From: Diadophis punctatus similis
Taxonomy: Eukaryota > Chordata > Lepidosauria > Squamata > Dipsadidae
NCBI GenBank assembly: GCA_023053685.1
Contig: JALIGW010000002.1
Span: 248,109,356-248,173,355, forward strand
Direction: 5' to 3'
Length of the DNA stretch: 64,000 nt
This document shows positions 11,641-21,160 of this stretch, piece after piece. The notes beneath the pieces are model-generated. The model did not search any database and was not told the DNA's origin. It saw only the letters and a program-made list of their open reading frames with translations. Both the position numbers and the translations under genes were made by a program. Position 1 is the stretch's first letter. Each line of letters starts with the position of its first letter.

Positions 11641-12232
11641 TGGGAGCTTCTTGGGAAGAGCTCAGGCTCACAAATGGATTAATTTCATTTCAGATGATTT
11701 TCATGCACATGGGTACTCCGGAAACCGGAAGAGCAGCTGCCCATTGTACATGCAGGCTCCAGAAAACTGACCTTCTTGTTTCCAGTGCGAGCATGTGTGT
11801 CGGCCACTTGGTCTTCTGGTTTCTGGCGTCCATGCGTGCATGAAGACCAGCAACAGCAATGGGTGTGCATACCTGTCGGTCACTTCCTAGGGGAGCAGAG
11901 CAGTCAGCCAGGACGGGCGGGGCGGGGCTTCCCTCCCTCCCCATCCGAGCGGGCTTCTTGCGTCGCCCCAGGCAGTCCGGAGCATCTGGCTGGCTCACAC
12001 TCCTGTATAGCCCCTCCTACCACTTCTGCGAAGAAGGCGCAACTCCTTCCCGGCCGGCGCACTGTCTCCGGCATTCCTCCTGTGCAGCCACGCCATCCCA
12101 GAAGAGCAGCAGTAGTGGCAGGTGTAGGGGGAAGGGCAAGAACGACCGGCCGGCTGAGGCGCATGGGGGCAGCAGGGCAGCATTTGCTGTCTGGGTGGCC
12201 GGCTGCCCTGCCCGCTGCTCCTTCCCCTAGCT
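11641..12232 (+). promoter_or_regulatory. GC-rich upstream region of a U2AF2-like first exon
   Basis: Bases 11880-12232 are GC-rich and carry GC boxes (gggcggggcggggc near 11917-11930) directly upstream of the U2AF2-like start codon. This is what a housekeeping CpG-island promoter would look like. Activity cannot be judged, and the segment is probably a copied fragment. Bases 11641-11880 resemble hAT interior and show no gene. Confidence 0.4.
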
Positions 12233-12280
12233 ATGTTGGACTTTGACGAGTTCGAGCGGCAGCTAAATGAAAACAAACAG
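12233..12280 (+). pseudogene. U2AF2: U2AF2-like first coding exon (fragment)
   Basis: ATG at 12233 opens a frame reading MLDFDEFERQLNENKQ. The vertebrate splicing factor U2AF 65-kDa subunit starts MSDFDEFERQLNENKQ, so 15 of 16 residues match. U2AF2 binds the polypyrimidine tract and recruits U2 snRNP. The splice donor expected after the exon reads gataag here instead of the ggtaag kept in the inverted A3 copy (51981-51986), so normal splicing is probably lost. No other U2AF2 exon lies in the window; after the exon the sequence runs into a Tc1 transposon. This is therefore a duplicated exon scrap. Confidence 0.8.
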
Positions 12281-12299
12281 GATAAGCAAGCATGGTTGG

Positions 12300-12895
12300 G
12301 AGCAAGCAAATACTTTAGTATAGAGAGGAATTCATAGATGACTCAATGACTGCAAAGTGGCCAGGTCCTGTGGCTGCAAAACAAATCCAAATCATCACCC
12401 CTTCATCACTGTGCTTGACGGTTGATATGAGATGTTACTGGTGATGTTTTATTTGGTTTTCCTCAAAATGGCACTGTGCTTTATGGTGAATATCTCCACT
12501 TTGGTCTCATCTGTCCAAAGGACAGTGTTCCAGAAGTCTTGTAATTAGTTCAGATGCAACTTTGCAAATCTTAGTGCTTCTGCCATGTCCTTTTTACAGA
12601 GAAGAGGCTTTCTCCTGGCAACCCTTCCAAACGAACCATACTTGTTCAGTCTTTTTCTAATTGTACTGTCATGAACTTTAACACTTAACATGCTAAATGA
12701 GGCCTGTAGAGGCTGAGATTTAATGCTTGGATTTTTTGTAATTTCCCTGAGCATTGCACGTTCTGAACTTGGAGTGAATTTGCTGGGACAGCCACTTCTG
12801 GGAAGATTGGCAATTGTTTTCCATGTTTTCCTTTCCTTGTGAATGTGAAGTTTCCGAACGATGCCCTAATTAATTCATGAGCCTCGAATCAAGTT
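12300..12895 (-). pseudogene. Tc1/mariner transposase remnant (A2 block)
   Basis: A - strand frame at 12754-12545 contains VHDSTIRKRLNKYG, GRVARRKPLL and RFAKLHLN, the helix-turn-helix region of Tc1 transposases, which cut and join DNA at the inverted ends. Further fragments (WTDETKVE-like, then AATGPGHL-like) follow in shifted frames towards 12300. The catalytic frame is broken. The same remnant lies inverted at 51400-51950. Confidence 0.8.
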
Positions 12896-13640
12896 TCACA
12901 AGAAATCCAATTATTTATTTGGAGCAACATCTCGGCAATTACCCATGCGGAGTCAGCTCTGTCTCCACGTAAATTACAGTCCCCTATGAACCTATTGTCC
13001 TCCCCCTCCCCTGGGTATGTCATAAAAATGAGCAACTCCGTCAGTTCTCCCCCTCCCTTGCTTACGGCAACTTGAAAGCAGGCCTAGAATGCTTTATTAG
13101 TTGACAGGGGAATGGAGAATGATGGAGTTTAAATTGTTTTTTTTTAATTGAAAAAGTTTTATATGTACAAAGTACAAGCATTTTTATAATATTTTCTCCC
13201 CCCTCCCCCCTCCCTGGACTTCCCAGAACATATACAGGGTATATATAATCTACACACGTATAAAACTACTATATACTAACAAATTATTAACTTCCAAATA
13301 TCATAAAATCTTAATTCCTTATAGTATTAATTAAACTAAAAGTTTTTAAATTGAAATATATCCTTCACAGATTATTTTAATCTTCTTAATCTAATACTTA
13401 ATTCAAATATAATCCGTCCTTCTTCTCCATTATCAACTATATCATTTAAATAGCTTTTACAATATTCTAAAATTTCCACTTCCAATTTTATACTACCAAC
13501 AACCTAACCACAATTATTAAGTTCAAAAGCAAATTAAACCATATCTAACTCGAAAGCAGGCCTAGAATGCTTTACTAGTTGACAGGGGAATGTGTAATGA
13601 TGGAGTTTAAATTGTTGGGGAATTGTGTTATAACTCTTCC
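12896..13640. other. LTR-like sequence interrupted by an L1 tail
   Basis: The sequence ending tgttggggaattgtgttataactcttcccagataaca, with aataaata near its other end, reappears inverted at 51098-51400. It looks like an LTR or similar retroelement end, but I could not define both termini. It is split at 13133-13546 by an L1 tail. Confidence 0.35.
13133..13546 (-). mobile_element. L1 LINE, 5'-truncated, with about 68-bp target duplication
   Basis: The element starts with poly-T, then gtacaaagtacaagcatttt and a C-rich tract (G-rich 3'UTR on the - strand). It is flanked by near-identical sequences of about 68 bp (13069-13132 and 13547-13614, starting gaaagcaggcctagaatgct). The A3 block has the target only once, near 51125-51195. 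Confidence 0.75.
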
Positions 13641-13785
13641 CAGATAACAGAATAACAGAGTTGAAAGGGACCTTGGAGGTCTTCTAGTCTAAGCCCCCGC
13701 TCAGGTAGGAAACCAATACCATTTCAGACAAATGGTTGTCCAATCTCTTCTTAAAAACTTCCAGTGTTGGAGCATTCATGTCCAA
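13640..13785 (-). mobile_element. CR1 LINE 3' end, reverse orientation
   Basis: The sequence agaataacagagttgaaagg, then caaatggttgtccaatctct, is the reverse complement of the CR1 3' end (compare 50960-51105). It includes the ATTCTGTT-type tail. Confidence 0.8.
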
Positions 13786-14033
13786 AAAGACTCGAGGCTG
13801 TACTTGCTGCCAAAGATGCTTGAACAAAGTACTGAGGGAGGGATCTGAATACTTATGCCAAAGTGAAATTTCAGATTTTTCCTTTTAATAAATTTATAGA
13901 CTTTTATAAACTTAGTCATTATGGGGTACTGAGTGTAGATTAATGAGAAAAAAATGAATTTCAATAACTAGAATCAGGCTGCAGCATAACAAAATTGACA
14001 AAACGAAGTGGGTCTAAATACTTTCTGAATGTG
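13786..14033 (-). mobile_element. Tc1/mariner transposon end remnant
   Basis: Segments such as ctgaatacttatgccaaagtg, ggtactgagtgtagatt and gggtctaaatactttctgaa are Tc1 terminal sequence. The inverted A3 copy lies at 50710-50960. No transposase is open here. Confidence 0.65.
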
Positions 14034-14041
14034 CTATAGAG

Positions 14042-14868
14042 CAGGGGTCCCCAACATTTTGGACCTCAGGGACCATCTTCCATCCCCTCCCTTCTCCCCT
14101 TTCCTTTCCTTTCCTTTCCTTTCCTCTTCTTCATTTCCTTTCCTCTTCTTCCTTTTCTTTCCTACTTTCCTTTCCTTTCTTCTTCTTCCTTTCCATTCCT
14201 CTCTTCCCTTCCCTTCCTTTCCTTTCCTTTCCTTTCCCTTCCTCTTCTTCCTTGCCTACTTTCCTTTCCTTTCCTTCTTTCCTTACCTTTCCTTTCCTCT
14301 TCTTCCTTTCCTACTTCCCTTTCCTCTTCCCTTCCTCTTCCCTTTCCTACCCTTCCCTTCCCTTTCCCTTTCCTTTCCTTTCTTCTTCCTGGACTGGATT
14401 AATTGCTCTTGGCCATATCTGGCCCAGGGGCCAAGATTTCTCCACGGACCACCAAAATTTCCTCGTGGACCATCCTTTCCTTTCCTTTCCTTTCCTTTCC
14501 TTTCCTTTCCTTTCCTTTCCTTCTTTCCTTTCCATTCCTCTTTCCTTTCCTTTCCTTACTTTTCCTCTCCTCTCCTCTCCTTTCCTCTTCTTCCTTCCCT
14601 TTCCATTCCTCCCTTTCCTTTCCTTTCCTTTCCTTTCCTTTCCTTTCCTTTCCTTTCCTTTCCTTTCCTTTCCTTTCCTTTCCTTCCTTTCCTTTCCTTT
14701 CCTTTCCTTTCCTTTCCTACTTTCCTTTCCTTTCCTTTCCTTTCTTCTTCCTGGACTGGATTAATTGCTCTTGGCCATATCTGGCCCAGGGGCCAAGATT
14801 TCTCCATGGACCACCAAAATTTCTCACGGAGCATCAGTGGTCCGCAGACCACAGGTTGGGGACCTGTG
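14042..14868. mobile_element. hAT DNA transposon filled with (TTTCC)n
   Basis: Ends caggggtccccaaca and aggttggggacctgtg are inverted repeats. The perfect 8-bp target duplication ctatagag lies at 14034-14041 and 14869-14876. Most of the interior is (TTTCC)n (14094-14390 and 14474-14745) plus two copies of a unique segment (14388-14475 and 14748-14832). A3 has the uninterrupted target near 50701-50708. The long FLSFPF-type open frames are repeat artefacts. Confidence 0.93.
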
Positions 14869-14876
14869 CTATAGAG

Positions 14877-15157
14877 TGCTAGAGACCAGCAAACTCCTAC
14901 AAGTTCGGCTTTTATAGATGCAGTCACACTTGCTGATGTTAATTGATCAAGCAGCACTTCTACTTAAAGCTTTCTTTTTGTAAAAAAATGATGACATGGG
15001 TGTAATATATCATATGTTGTTCATCTGAGGTTATATTTATCCATTTTTAAGAACTGCTAAGGACCAGATTATTTCTACTATGTTTTGATAGTAAAATCAC
15101 AGAACTCAAAGAGGGTGTACTTTCTTTTTCACATAACTGTATTTGATGATAACTCTT
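14877..15157 (-). mobile_element. Second Tc1-like transposon end
   Basis: The sequence gcaaactcctacaagttcgg...tttctttttcacataactgta is the reverse complement of 50416-50706. It has the agttatgtgaaaaagaaagt-type end and a gtgactgcatctataaaagc-type subterminal region of Tc1 elements. It is non-coding. Confidence 0.65.
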
Positions 15158-15176
15158 TGCAGGGCTAAGAATTTGT

Positions 15177-17336
15177 TTTTTTTTAATTCAAAGAGTTTTA
15201 TTAGTACAAAGTACAAACATTTTTCTTTTTTCTCCCTCCCCTTCCCCCCTAACCCCAACCCACCCCTTTCCCTCCCCCCTCCCCCCCCGGACTTCCCAGA
15301 AAAAGTACAGTGCATTATATTCAAAAAAACAATACATTTAAATTAAGTTAAAAGAAATTGTTAATTTCCACATTTTTTAAAAAAAAATTAACTCCACATT
15401 ATTCAAAACTATTTAAAGCATAATCAAAAAATAATGATAATAAAAAAAGAAAAAAATTAATAATAATTAAAAGGACGAACAAATAAGAAAATAGGAACAT
15501 TATATTAATCAAACATCATACCACAAAGTTTACATCACTAACCTCTATCTTTTATATAATCTATATATAGGCTATTAAAAATAAAAATAAAAAGAAATAA
15601 AAATGAGAGAGAAACACAAATGAAGTAAAAGAAAAGAAGGAAAAATCTTTCCTCCCCCTTTCAATCAATTACAACACAGAACATTTCCTGAAAACACTTG
15701 AATAAAAATTACATAAACAATAACTAAACATTAAATATTTACACTTGTTCAAAATACCTAAATATTTAAAATATTCTTCAAATTATTAATTCCAATATTT
15801 TAAAACTAACCCCTTATACTTCAAAAACCTTAAATTTGATCATAAAAACAAACACAGTATTAGTAACCTAGTATTACAATATATCAAATTATTAGCTTCA
15901 GAAAACTTCTGAATCTTTAAAAAAATATTAAGAATATAAAAAAAATAGTTTTTCTTGTTTTGCATACCAAGAATTAACTCTGTATATCTTATCAATTTGC
16001 ATAGCCAGATCCTCTTTAGACATTCCAGACACCTGCTCCAGGGCCTCCACCATCCTTCCTTTCAAATTTTCAAATTTCAAATTTCAAATTTTCAAATTTT
16101 CCCTCTTTCAGGCCCCTAACTCTTATAGCAAATTCCATACTTCTGAATTGAGACATTAACACCTCTGTTTCAAAATTTGCCATGTCCTTTTGAATCTTGT
16201 CTATGTATTCCCCCGAAGTTGTCAGAGCTTGTTTATTTTTTTCCAAATCGTTCTCCAAAACTTCCATATTTACTGCTAGTCCTTTACAAGCTACCAGCAC
16301 ATCCGCCCTCAGTTGTAAATCCATCTTCTTTAAAGCAGCCTGCATTTTTTCATCTATTTCTTTGATTTTTAAATTGAATTCCATAACCAGTTCATTTCTC
16401 ATAGTTTTTAAGGTGTTGAATAAATTTTCAGGTGTTACAGACTGTGAAGATGTTAAATCAGAAGTAAGTTGCATTTTTGAAATATGACCAGAAGAGTACT
16501 CAGTTCTTTTATTCAAAACAATCTTTCCAGGCTTAGAAGCCATTTCACTATTTCCAGAGGGATACAAAGAAAAAACCAAATCTCTACTCAGCAAGGTTCT
16601 TTCCAGATCCAAAGCCAGTTAATCTTTTATTTTTTATAAAAATATAAGTTATTATTATCCAAAATCAGGAAGCAAAAGGAGAAAAAGTCAATTCTCAGGG
16701 TCAGAAGTTTCCCTAAGAAAAAAAAGGCAGGTAACAAAACAAAGTTACTTTCACTTCAAATGCAACACCAATTGAATTTTAAAGTTAAAATTATAGTTTA
16801 GTCCAAAGTCCAAGTCAAAGATGATGAAAAAGAAAAAATTTCCCAAAGTCAAAAATCATATTAAGGGCTGCACAAGGAAGCTTTCTTTTAAACTTTCACT
16901 TTTAGGAAACGCCCTTTCCAACTTCAATCGCCATTTTAAAACTGTTTGCTATCTTGTAGCCTTCAAAGAAGAAATCAAAGTAGAGTTAAAAATAGTTACA
17001 TGCCCAGCTTGCCTCCTGGCTTTTTCTGCTGCTTCTCTTGGAAAACGTTGAATTCTGTCATCTGAAGCAGAATTGGTCGCGATCGTCTTGCTCCGCTTAA
17101 AGCGGAGGTGTCCCAGGTCCGGAGCTTTAGGCAGGTTCCAGGGAGCCCTCACCCTTCGTGCCCCAGGATTTCCACCTGGGGCACTAGGGGGGCTCTACCT
17201 GCGCCCGCCAGCTCTTCACCCTCCCGGTTTTCAGCCGCCAGACAGCTGTTTGTCGGCTTTCTGGCGGCTTTAACGGAGCCGGGGACCGGCGCCCCGAAGA
17301 AGGAGCGTCTTCGGCGAGGCCGGAGCCAATCGGAAG
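15177..17336 (-). mobile_element. L1 LINE, internally deleted, with 19-bp target duplication
   Basis: The target duplication tgcagggctaagaatttgt lies at 15158-15176 and 17337-17355. Read on the - strand the element has a GC-rich 5'UTR (17336-16613), ORF1 (16612 on), about 0.8 kb of 3'UTR and a poly-A tail. ORF2 (endonuclease and reverse transcriptase) and the end of ORF1 are missing. The 3'UTR has a strong G-rich tract (C-rich at 15231-15290). The A3 paralogue has the target once at 50380-50398, so it is the empty site. Confidence 0.9.
16070..16612 (-). CDS. L1 ORF1 protein, truncated
   Basis: The frame of 180 residues starts MDLERTLLSRD. Residues about 70-165 form a heptad-rich coiled coil (ENLFNTLKTMRNELVMEF...KKMDLQL...LENDLEKNKQAL). 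MEFAIRVRGLKEG then begins the RRM-like region (compare the LRIxGxxE motif). ORF1p is the trimeric RNA chaperone of L1 particles. The frame ends in a small TTTGAAAA tandem expansion (16060-16105). A shifted frame then continues (EQVSGMSKEDLAMQIDKIYR) before homology is lost, so the C-terminal domain is deleted. Confidence 0.8.
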   Translation of the reverse strand: MDLERTLLSRDLVFSLYPSGNSEMASKPGKIVLNKRTEYSSGHISKMQLTSDLTSSQSVTPENLFNTLKTMRNELVMEFNLKIKEIDEKMQAALKKMDLQLRADVLVACKGLAVNMEVLENDLEKNKQALTTSGEYIDKIQKDMANFETEVLMSQFRSMEFAIRVRGLKEGKFENLKFEI

Positions 17337-17355
17337 TGCAGGGCTAAGAATTTGT

Positions 17356-17566
17356 GACTGACACAAGTCAGCAAGTGAATTTCATGATAGAATGGATAAT
17401 GGAACTTGGATCCTGGTAGTCAAATGTCACAATTAATGTAAGAAATTATTCTAGCATTGTGGCATGTTTGCTTTTTCATTGTAATGTATACTTTTGCCCC
17501 CTTTTTTGACATCTTATGCAACCATTTTATAAATAATTAAAGTTACACTTTTACTTGAATTTTACA
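17356..17566 (+). other. Intron end and splice acceptor, A2 ZNF
   Basis: This is identical in layout to 930-1140, ending ttttacag at 17559-17566. Nothing else is seen. Confidence 0.6.
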
Positions 17567-18008
17567 GGCAAAGAGGATGCCAATAAGAGCAGTCTGGAAA
17601 ACTGAGAATAACAATCAAGATTGAAAAGCAAAGCAAATTGAGGCAGAAATTAAAATATCTATTTTCTTCAGAAAAACCACACAATTCTTCTCCTTCCCCA
17701 GTAAGTGAAAGACAAAGGAAAGAAAATCAAGAAGTGATTTCGAGCTGGAAAAAGTGGAGTATGCGGAACTGAAATATACATTACACAAAAAGGTCCAAGG
17801 AGATTATTTTTCCATTTCAGAAAAGGAGGGAAATATCTGGAAGTCAATGAGTAGGAAAAGGTCAATTGGATAGTCACATAGGCCAGATAGTAATGCAGGC
17901 CTTGCCCTAGAAGAAAGAAAAGGGCTTAAATCAAAGCACCCCTAAATAAGGGATCACACATATTTTCGACCTTCTCAAGAATATCAGTGGTGGAAAAGCT
18001 CCATAGAT

Positions 18009-19088
18009 GTGCCTATTGTGAGAAAAGCAGACTTCAAATCACAAGTGTGGGGAGAATCCACTCTGGAGAAGAGCAGATACAAATTATCTGAATGTGGCAA
18101 AAGCTCAGGTCAGAACAAGTCAGTTTTGTTTCATAGAAGGACCCACACAGGAGAGATGCCCTACAAGTGCTCCCAATGTGGTAAATGCTTTAGGGAAACT
18201 GGCAAGTTGGTGATACATCTGAGGACTCACAGCAGGGAGAAGCCGTATGATTGTCCAGATTGTGGGAAATGTTTCAGTCACAATTACAACCTGGTAACAC
18301 ATCAGAGAACTCACACAGGAGAGAAACCCTTTGAATGTCCTGCTTGTGGGAAAAGTTTCAGTCATAAGTCAAGCCTGGTGATTCATCAGCGGATTCACAC
18401 AGGAGAGAAACCCTTTGAATGTCCTACTTGTGGGAAAAGTTTCAGTCATAAGTCAAGCCTGGTGATTCATCAGCGGATTCACACAGGAGAGAAACCCATT
18501 GAATGTCGTGAATGTGGGAAAAGTTTCAGTGACAATTCCAGCCTGGTAAACCATCAGAGAACTCACACAGAAGAGAAACCCTTTGAATGTCCTCTTTGTG
18601 GGAAATGTTTCAGTCAGAATTCCAGCCTGATTCAACACCAGAGGATTCACACAGGAGAGAGACCCTTTGAATGTCCTCATTGTGGGAAAAGTTTCAGTCA
18701 GAATTCCAGCCTGATTCAACACCAGAGGATTCACACAGGAGAGAAACCCTTTGAATGTCCTACTTGTGGGAAAAGTTTCAATCAGAATTCCCATCTGGTG
18801 GAACACAAGAGGACTCACACAGGAGAGAAACCCCTTGAATGTTCTGACTGTGGAAAAGGTTTCAGTCGGAATTCTCACCTGGTGAGACATCAGAGAACTC
18901 ACACAGGAGAGAAACCCTTTGAATGTTCTGATTGTGGCAAAAGTTTCCGTCAGAATTCTGACCTGGTAACACACCAAAGGACTCACACAGGGGAGAAACC
19001 CTTTGAATGTCCTGTTTGTGGGAAACATTTCAGACAGAATTCCAGCCTAGTGATACACCAAAGGACTCACACAGGAGAGAAACCATAG
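18009..19088 (+). CDS. C2H2 zinc-finger protein, 11-finger array, decaying terminal exon (A2)
   Basis: The 359 residues equal A1 except for the loss of exactly one finger (28 residues, 84 bp) between its tenth and twelfth fingers. The retained tenth finger mixes bases of A1 fingers 10 and 11 (tgtggcaaaagtttccgtc), the mark of unequal recombination within the array. A degenerate finger (residues 24-50) precedes 11 canonical fingers (51-358). The linker frame breaks, the out-of-frame first finger and the terminal TAG (19086-19088) are shared with A1, so decay began before duplication. Predicted role is nuclear DNA binding; whether any protein is made is doubtful. Confidence 0.85.
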   Translation: MPIVRKADFKSQVWGESTLEKSRYKLSECGKSSGQNKSVLFHRRTHTGEMPYKCSQCGKCFRETGKLVIHLRTHSREKPYDCPDCGKCFSHNYNLVTHQRTHTGEKPFECPACGKSFSHKSSLVIHQRIHTGEKPFECPTCGKSFSHKSSLVIHQRIHTGEKPIECRECGKSFSDNSSLVNHQRTHTEEKPFECPLCGKCFSQNSSLIQHQRIHTGERPFECPHCGKSFSQNSSLIQHQRIHTGEKPFECPTCGKSFNQNSHLVEHKRTHTGEKPLECSDCGKGFSRNSHLVRHQRTHTGEKPFECSDCGKSFRQNSDLVTHQRTHTGEKPFECPVCGKHFRQNSSLVIHQRTHTGEKP

Positions 19089-19496
19089 GAATGTCCGGAG
19101 TGTGAGAAAAATTTCAGTAGTAGGTCTAGTCTCATCAGTCATGTAGTTGGATGATACTTCAGGCGAAAATCATCCTTTATTGCACACAAAGTAACACATA
19201 TGAGGCAAACGCTGCCAGGTTTAGAGAAAGCTTGAATTTTGTTTCTGATTTCCCATTGGAAGTGTAAATGAGAAACTGACAATTTGAATTGTGGCTTGAT
19301 TCGTTTTAGTCAGCATCTCTCAGGAATATAATTTTAGGTGGGGAGAAAAAAATGGAAAATATTAGTTTGATAATGGCTAAATACCTGTGTGTGTTTGTCA
19401 ATAGAGGTCACTGGATATTTTCTTTTACAGAGTCATGTGACCAGATGGGTTACAAAGAGGTCAAGTAACAGGCCTGGGAGCTCCAATAACTGCCTG
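19089..19496 (+). pseudogene. Disabled C-terminal finger and 3'UTR of A2 ZNF
   Basis: Same layout as A1: in-frame finger remnant ECPECEKNF to a TGA at 19152-19154, followed by AT-rich 3' sequence. It lacks the LINE tail that A1 has. Confidence 0.7.
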
Positions 19497-20387
19497 CAGA
19501 ACATTTTGGGGAAGGGAGATTGGTGTGCACAAGAGGCAATTTGTTTGAGCTCCAGAGAGACTTGAGTTGTTGGAATAAATTTCCGCTGTTTATATTCTAT
19601 CGAGGCAGTCCTGCTTCCTCTAGTTGTTCCATTACATGCTCCCCTTTCCAATTTTCACTAGCACTGTTGATGTTACCTGGTTTGGGCAATGAAACGTCTG
19701 CAAGAAAACCAGCAAGCTCAGTGAGAACCAAGGACCCCTCATTTCAAACCTGAGCTACAAATATTCTGCTTTATTGGTAATTTTCTGTTTTTTCTCCAAA
19801 TTACATGGGTATAGAAGGCAAGCAGTTTCCACAGAGCAGAAAACCTTGCAAGTAAAGGACTCAGAAGGAGAGCGGGGCAGCTGGGGAAAAGCCATGTCTT
19901 CCCTCACCCCAAGGAGACTTCTCTTCCCGCATCTGGGGATTCTCCCCACTTAGCCTGATCCTCTCTCCTGCTCCTGGGCCCCTCCCCTTCTTGCAGCATC
20001 CTTGCCCACCTAGCGCCCGTTGGGCACCCTCCCTGCGAGGGGGTGTCCGCAGTCCTGGCACACAGAAGTGGGTGGAGACCAGGAAGGGGAGGGGAAGAGC
20101 ATGGAAACTGGGCTCCCAGCCTCTTTCCCCCTCCTTTCTGCCTCCTCTCTAGGCACAAAGGAAAAGCTCCCTTCAGTGAAGTCGCTGTGTTGAGGGGGCG
20201 ACTGGGCCACCGGCAAGCAATGCAAAATGTTCCAGCCGGGACCCTCAGAAGACCATTACCCTCATCACCCCTCTAGGAATAAGGCTTTCTTTCTCGGTTT
20301 TATGCATTTCTGTAGTGATTTCTTACAAATAATGTGACTCTTTTGTTAGGTCCTTTTTTTTGAAGTTTGTATCTTTTGAATAGTCCT
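19497..20387. other. Non-coding flank of A2
   Basis: The interval matches 3343-4077 with about 170 extra bases (19795-19965). No gene is recognised. Confidence 0.6.
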
Positions 20388-20972
20388 CAATGGCTCTAAA
20401 TCCACATGGAAAGAAGTAAGCAGTAGAGTACCACAAGGTTCCGTCCTAGGCCCAGTACTCTTTAATATCTTCATAAATGACCTAGATGAGGGAATAGCAG
20501 GAGAACTAACCAAATTTGCAGATAACACCAAGCTGGCAGGAGTAGCAAACATCCCAGAGGACAGACTCAGAATCCAGAGGGACCTCGACAGACTCAAATA
20601 CTGGGCCCAAACTAATAGAATGATATTTAACACGGAAAAAAGTAAAATTCTGCACCTGGGTAAGAAGAATCAAAAATACACATACAAACTGGGTGAAACC
20701 ACAATAGCAGCGATTGCGAGAGGGATCTTGGAGTCTTGGTAGACAGCCTAAATATGAGCAGCAGTGTGCAGCCGCCGCCAAAAAGGCCAACGCAGTCGTG
20801 AGCTGCATAAATAGAGGGATACAATCAAGGACCAGAGAGGTACTAGTACCACTCTATAAAGCCTTGGTCAGACCACACCTAGAGTACTGCATCCAGTTTT
20901 GGTCACCACACTACAAAAAAGACATTGAAACTCTAAGAGAAAGTGCAGACCAGGATGATAAAGGGTCTGGAA
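20388..20972 (+). mobile_element. CR1 LINE fragment (reverse transcriptase), A2
   Basis: It covers the VPQGSVLGP block through [27 protein letters not shown] and beyond, longer than the A1 copy. The catalytic FADD reads FADN (gataac at about 20520), and frameshifts are present, so it is inactive. It joins hAT interior sequence near 20980. Confidence 0.85.
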
Positions 20973-20984
20973 AATAAAACTGTC

Positions 20985-21160
20985 CTCTTCTGTCCTCTTC
21001 ACTAGGCCTCAAAAGCATTGGAAGAAAATACAGAGCAACAAAAAGGACCTGAAAGTAAACTAGTAAGCAGTTCAGGAGATTGTTGCTCCCTTTGTTACAA
21101 ATAAATATTATAAAAAAGTAAATTCTGTTTGTGATAATTGTTTGGCTACACCATGGGTCC
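20985..21160. mobile_element. Fragment of the outer hAT element, truncated at the nested hAT
   Basis: The sequence matches 5290-5463, including the target ggctacac and the first nine bases (catgggtcc) of the nested hAT. It then changes abruptly to the GC-rich MAP4K-exon region. The junction marks a deletion or duplication breakpoint inside the transposon end. Confidence 0.8.

Larger units (their letters stand above)
12243..21160 (+). repeat. Segmental duplication A2
   Basis: Its left part (12243-15176) plus 17337-19440 matches the reverse strand of A3 (52027-48440). Its right part (16427-21160) matches A1. Differences between copies are whole insertions: an hAT and two L1s present here but not in A3, and a LINE tail present in A1 only. 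The right edge falls 9 bases into the hAT that is complete at 5455-6349. Confidence 0.9.

Noticed and set aside
12896..13640. A complete solo LTR here and at 51106-51400
   Set aside because: The composition is LTR-like, but TG/CA ends and a target duplication could not be established, so only an LTR-like note is given.
14029..14882. 281- and 170-codon FLSFPF-repeat frames and their K/E/R/G-rich antisense
   Set aside because: They are translations of (TTTCC)n inside a non-autonomous hAT.
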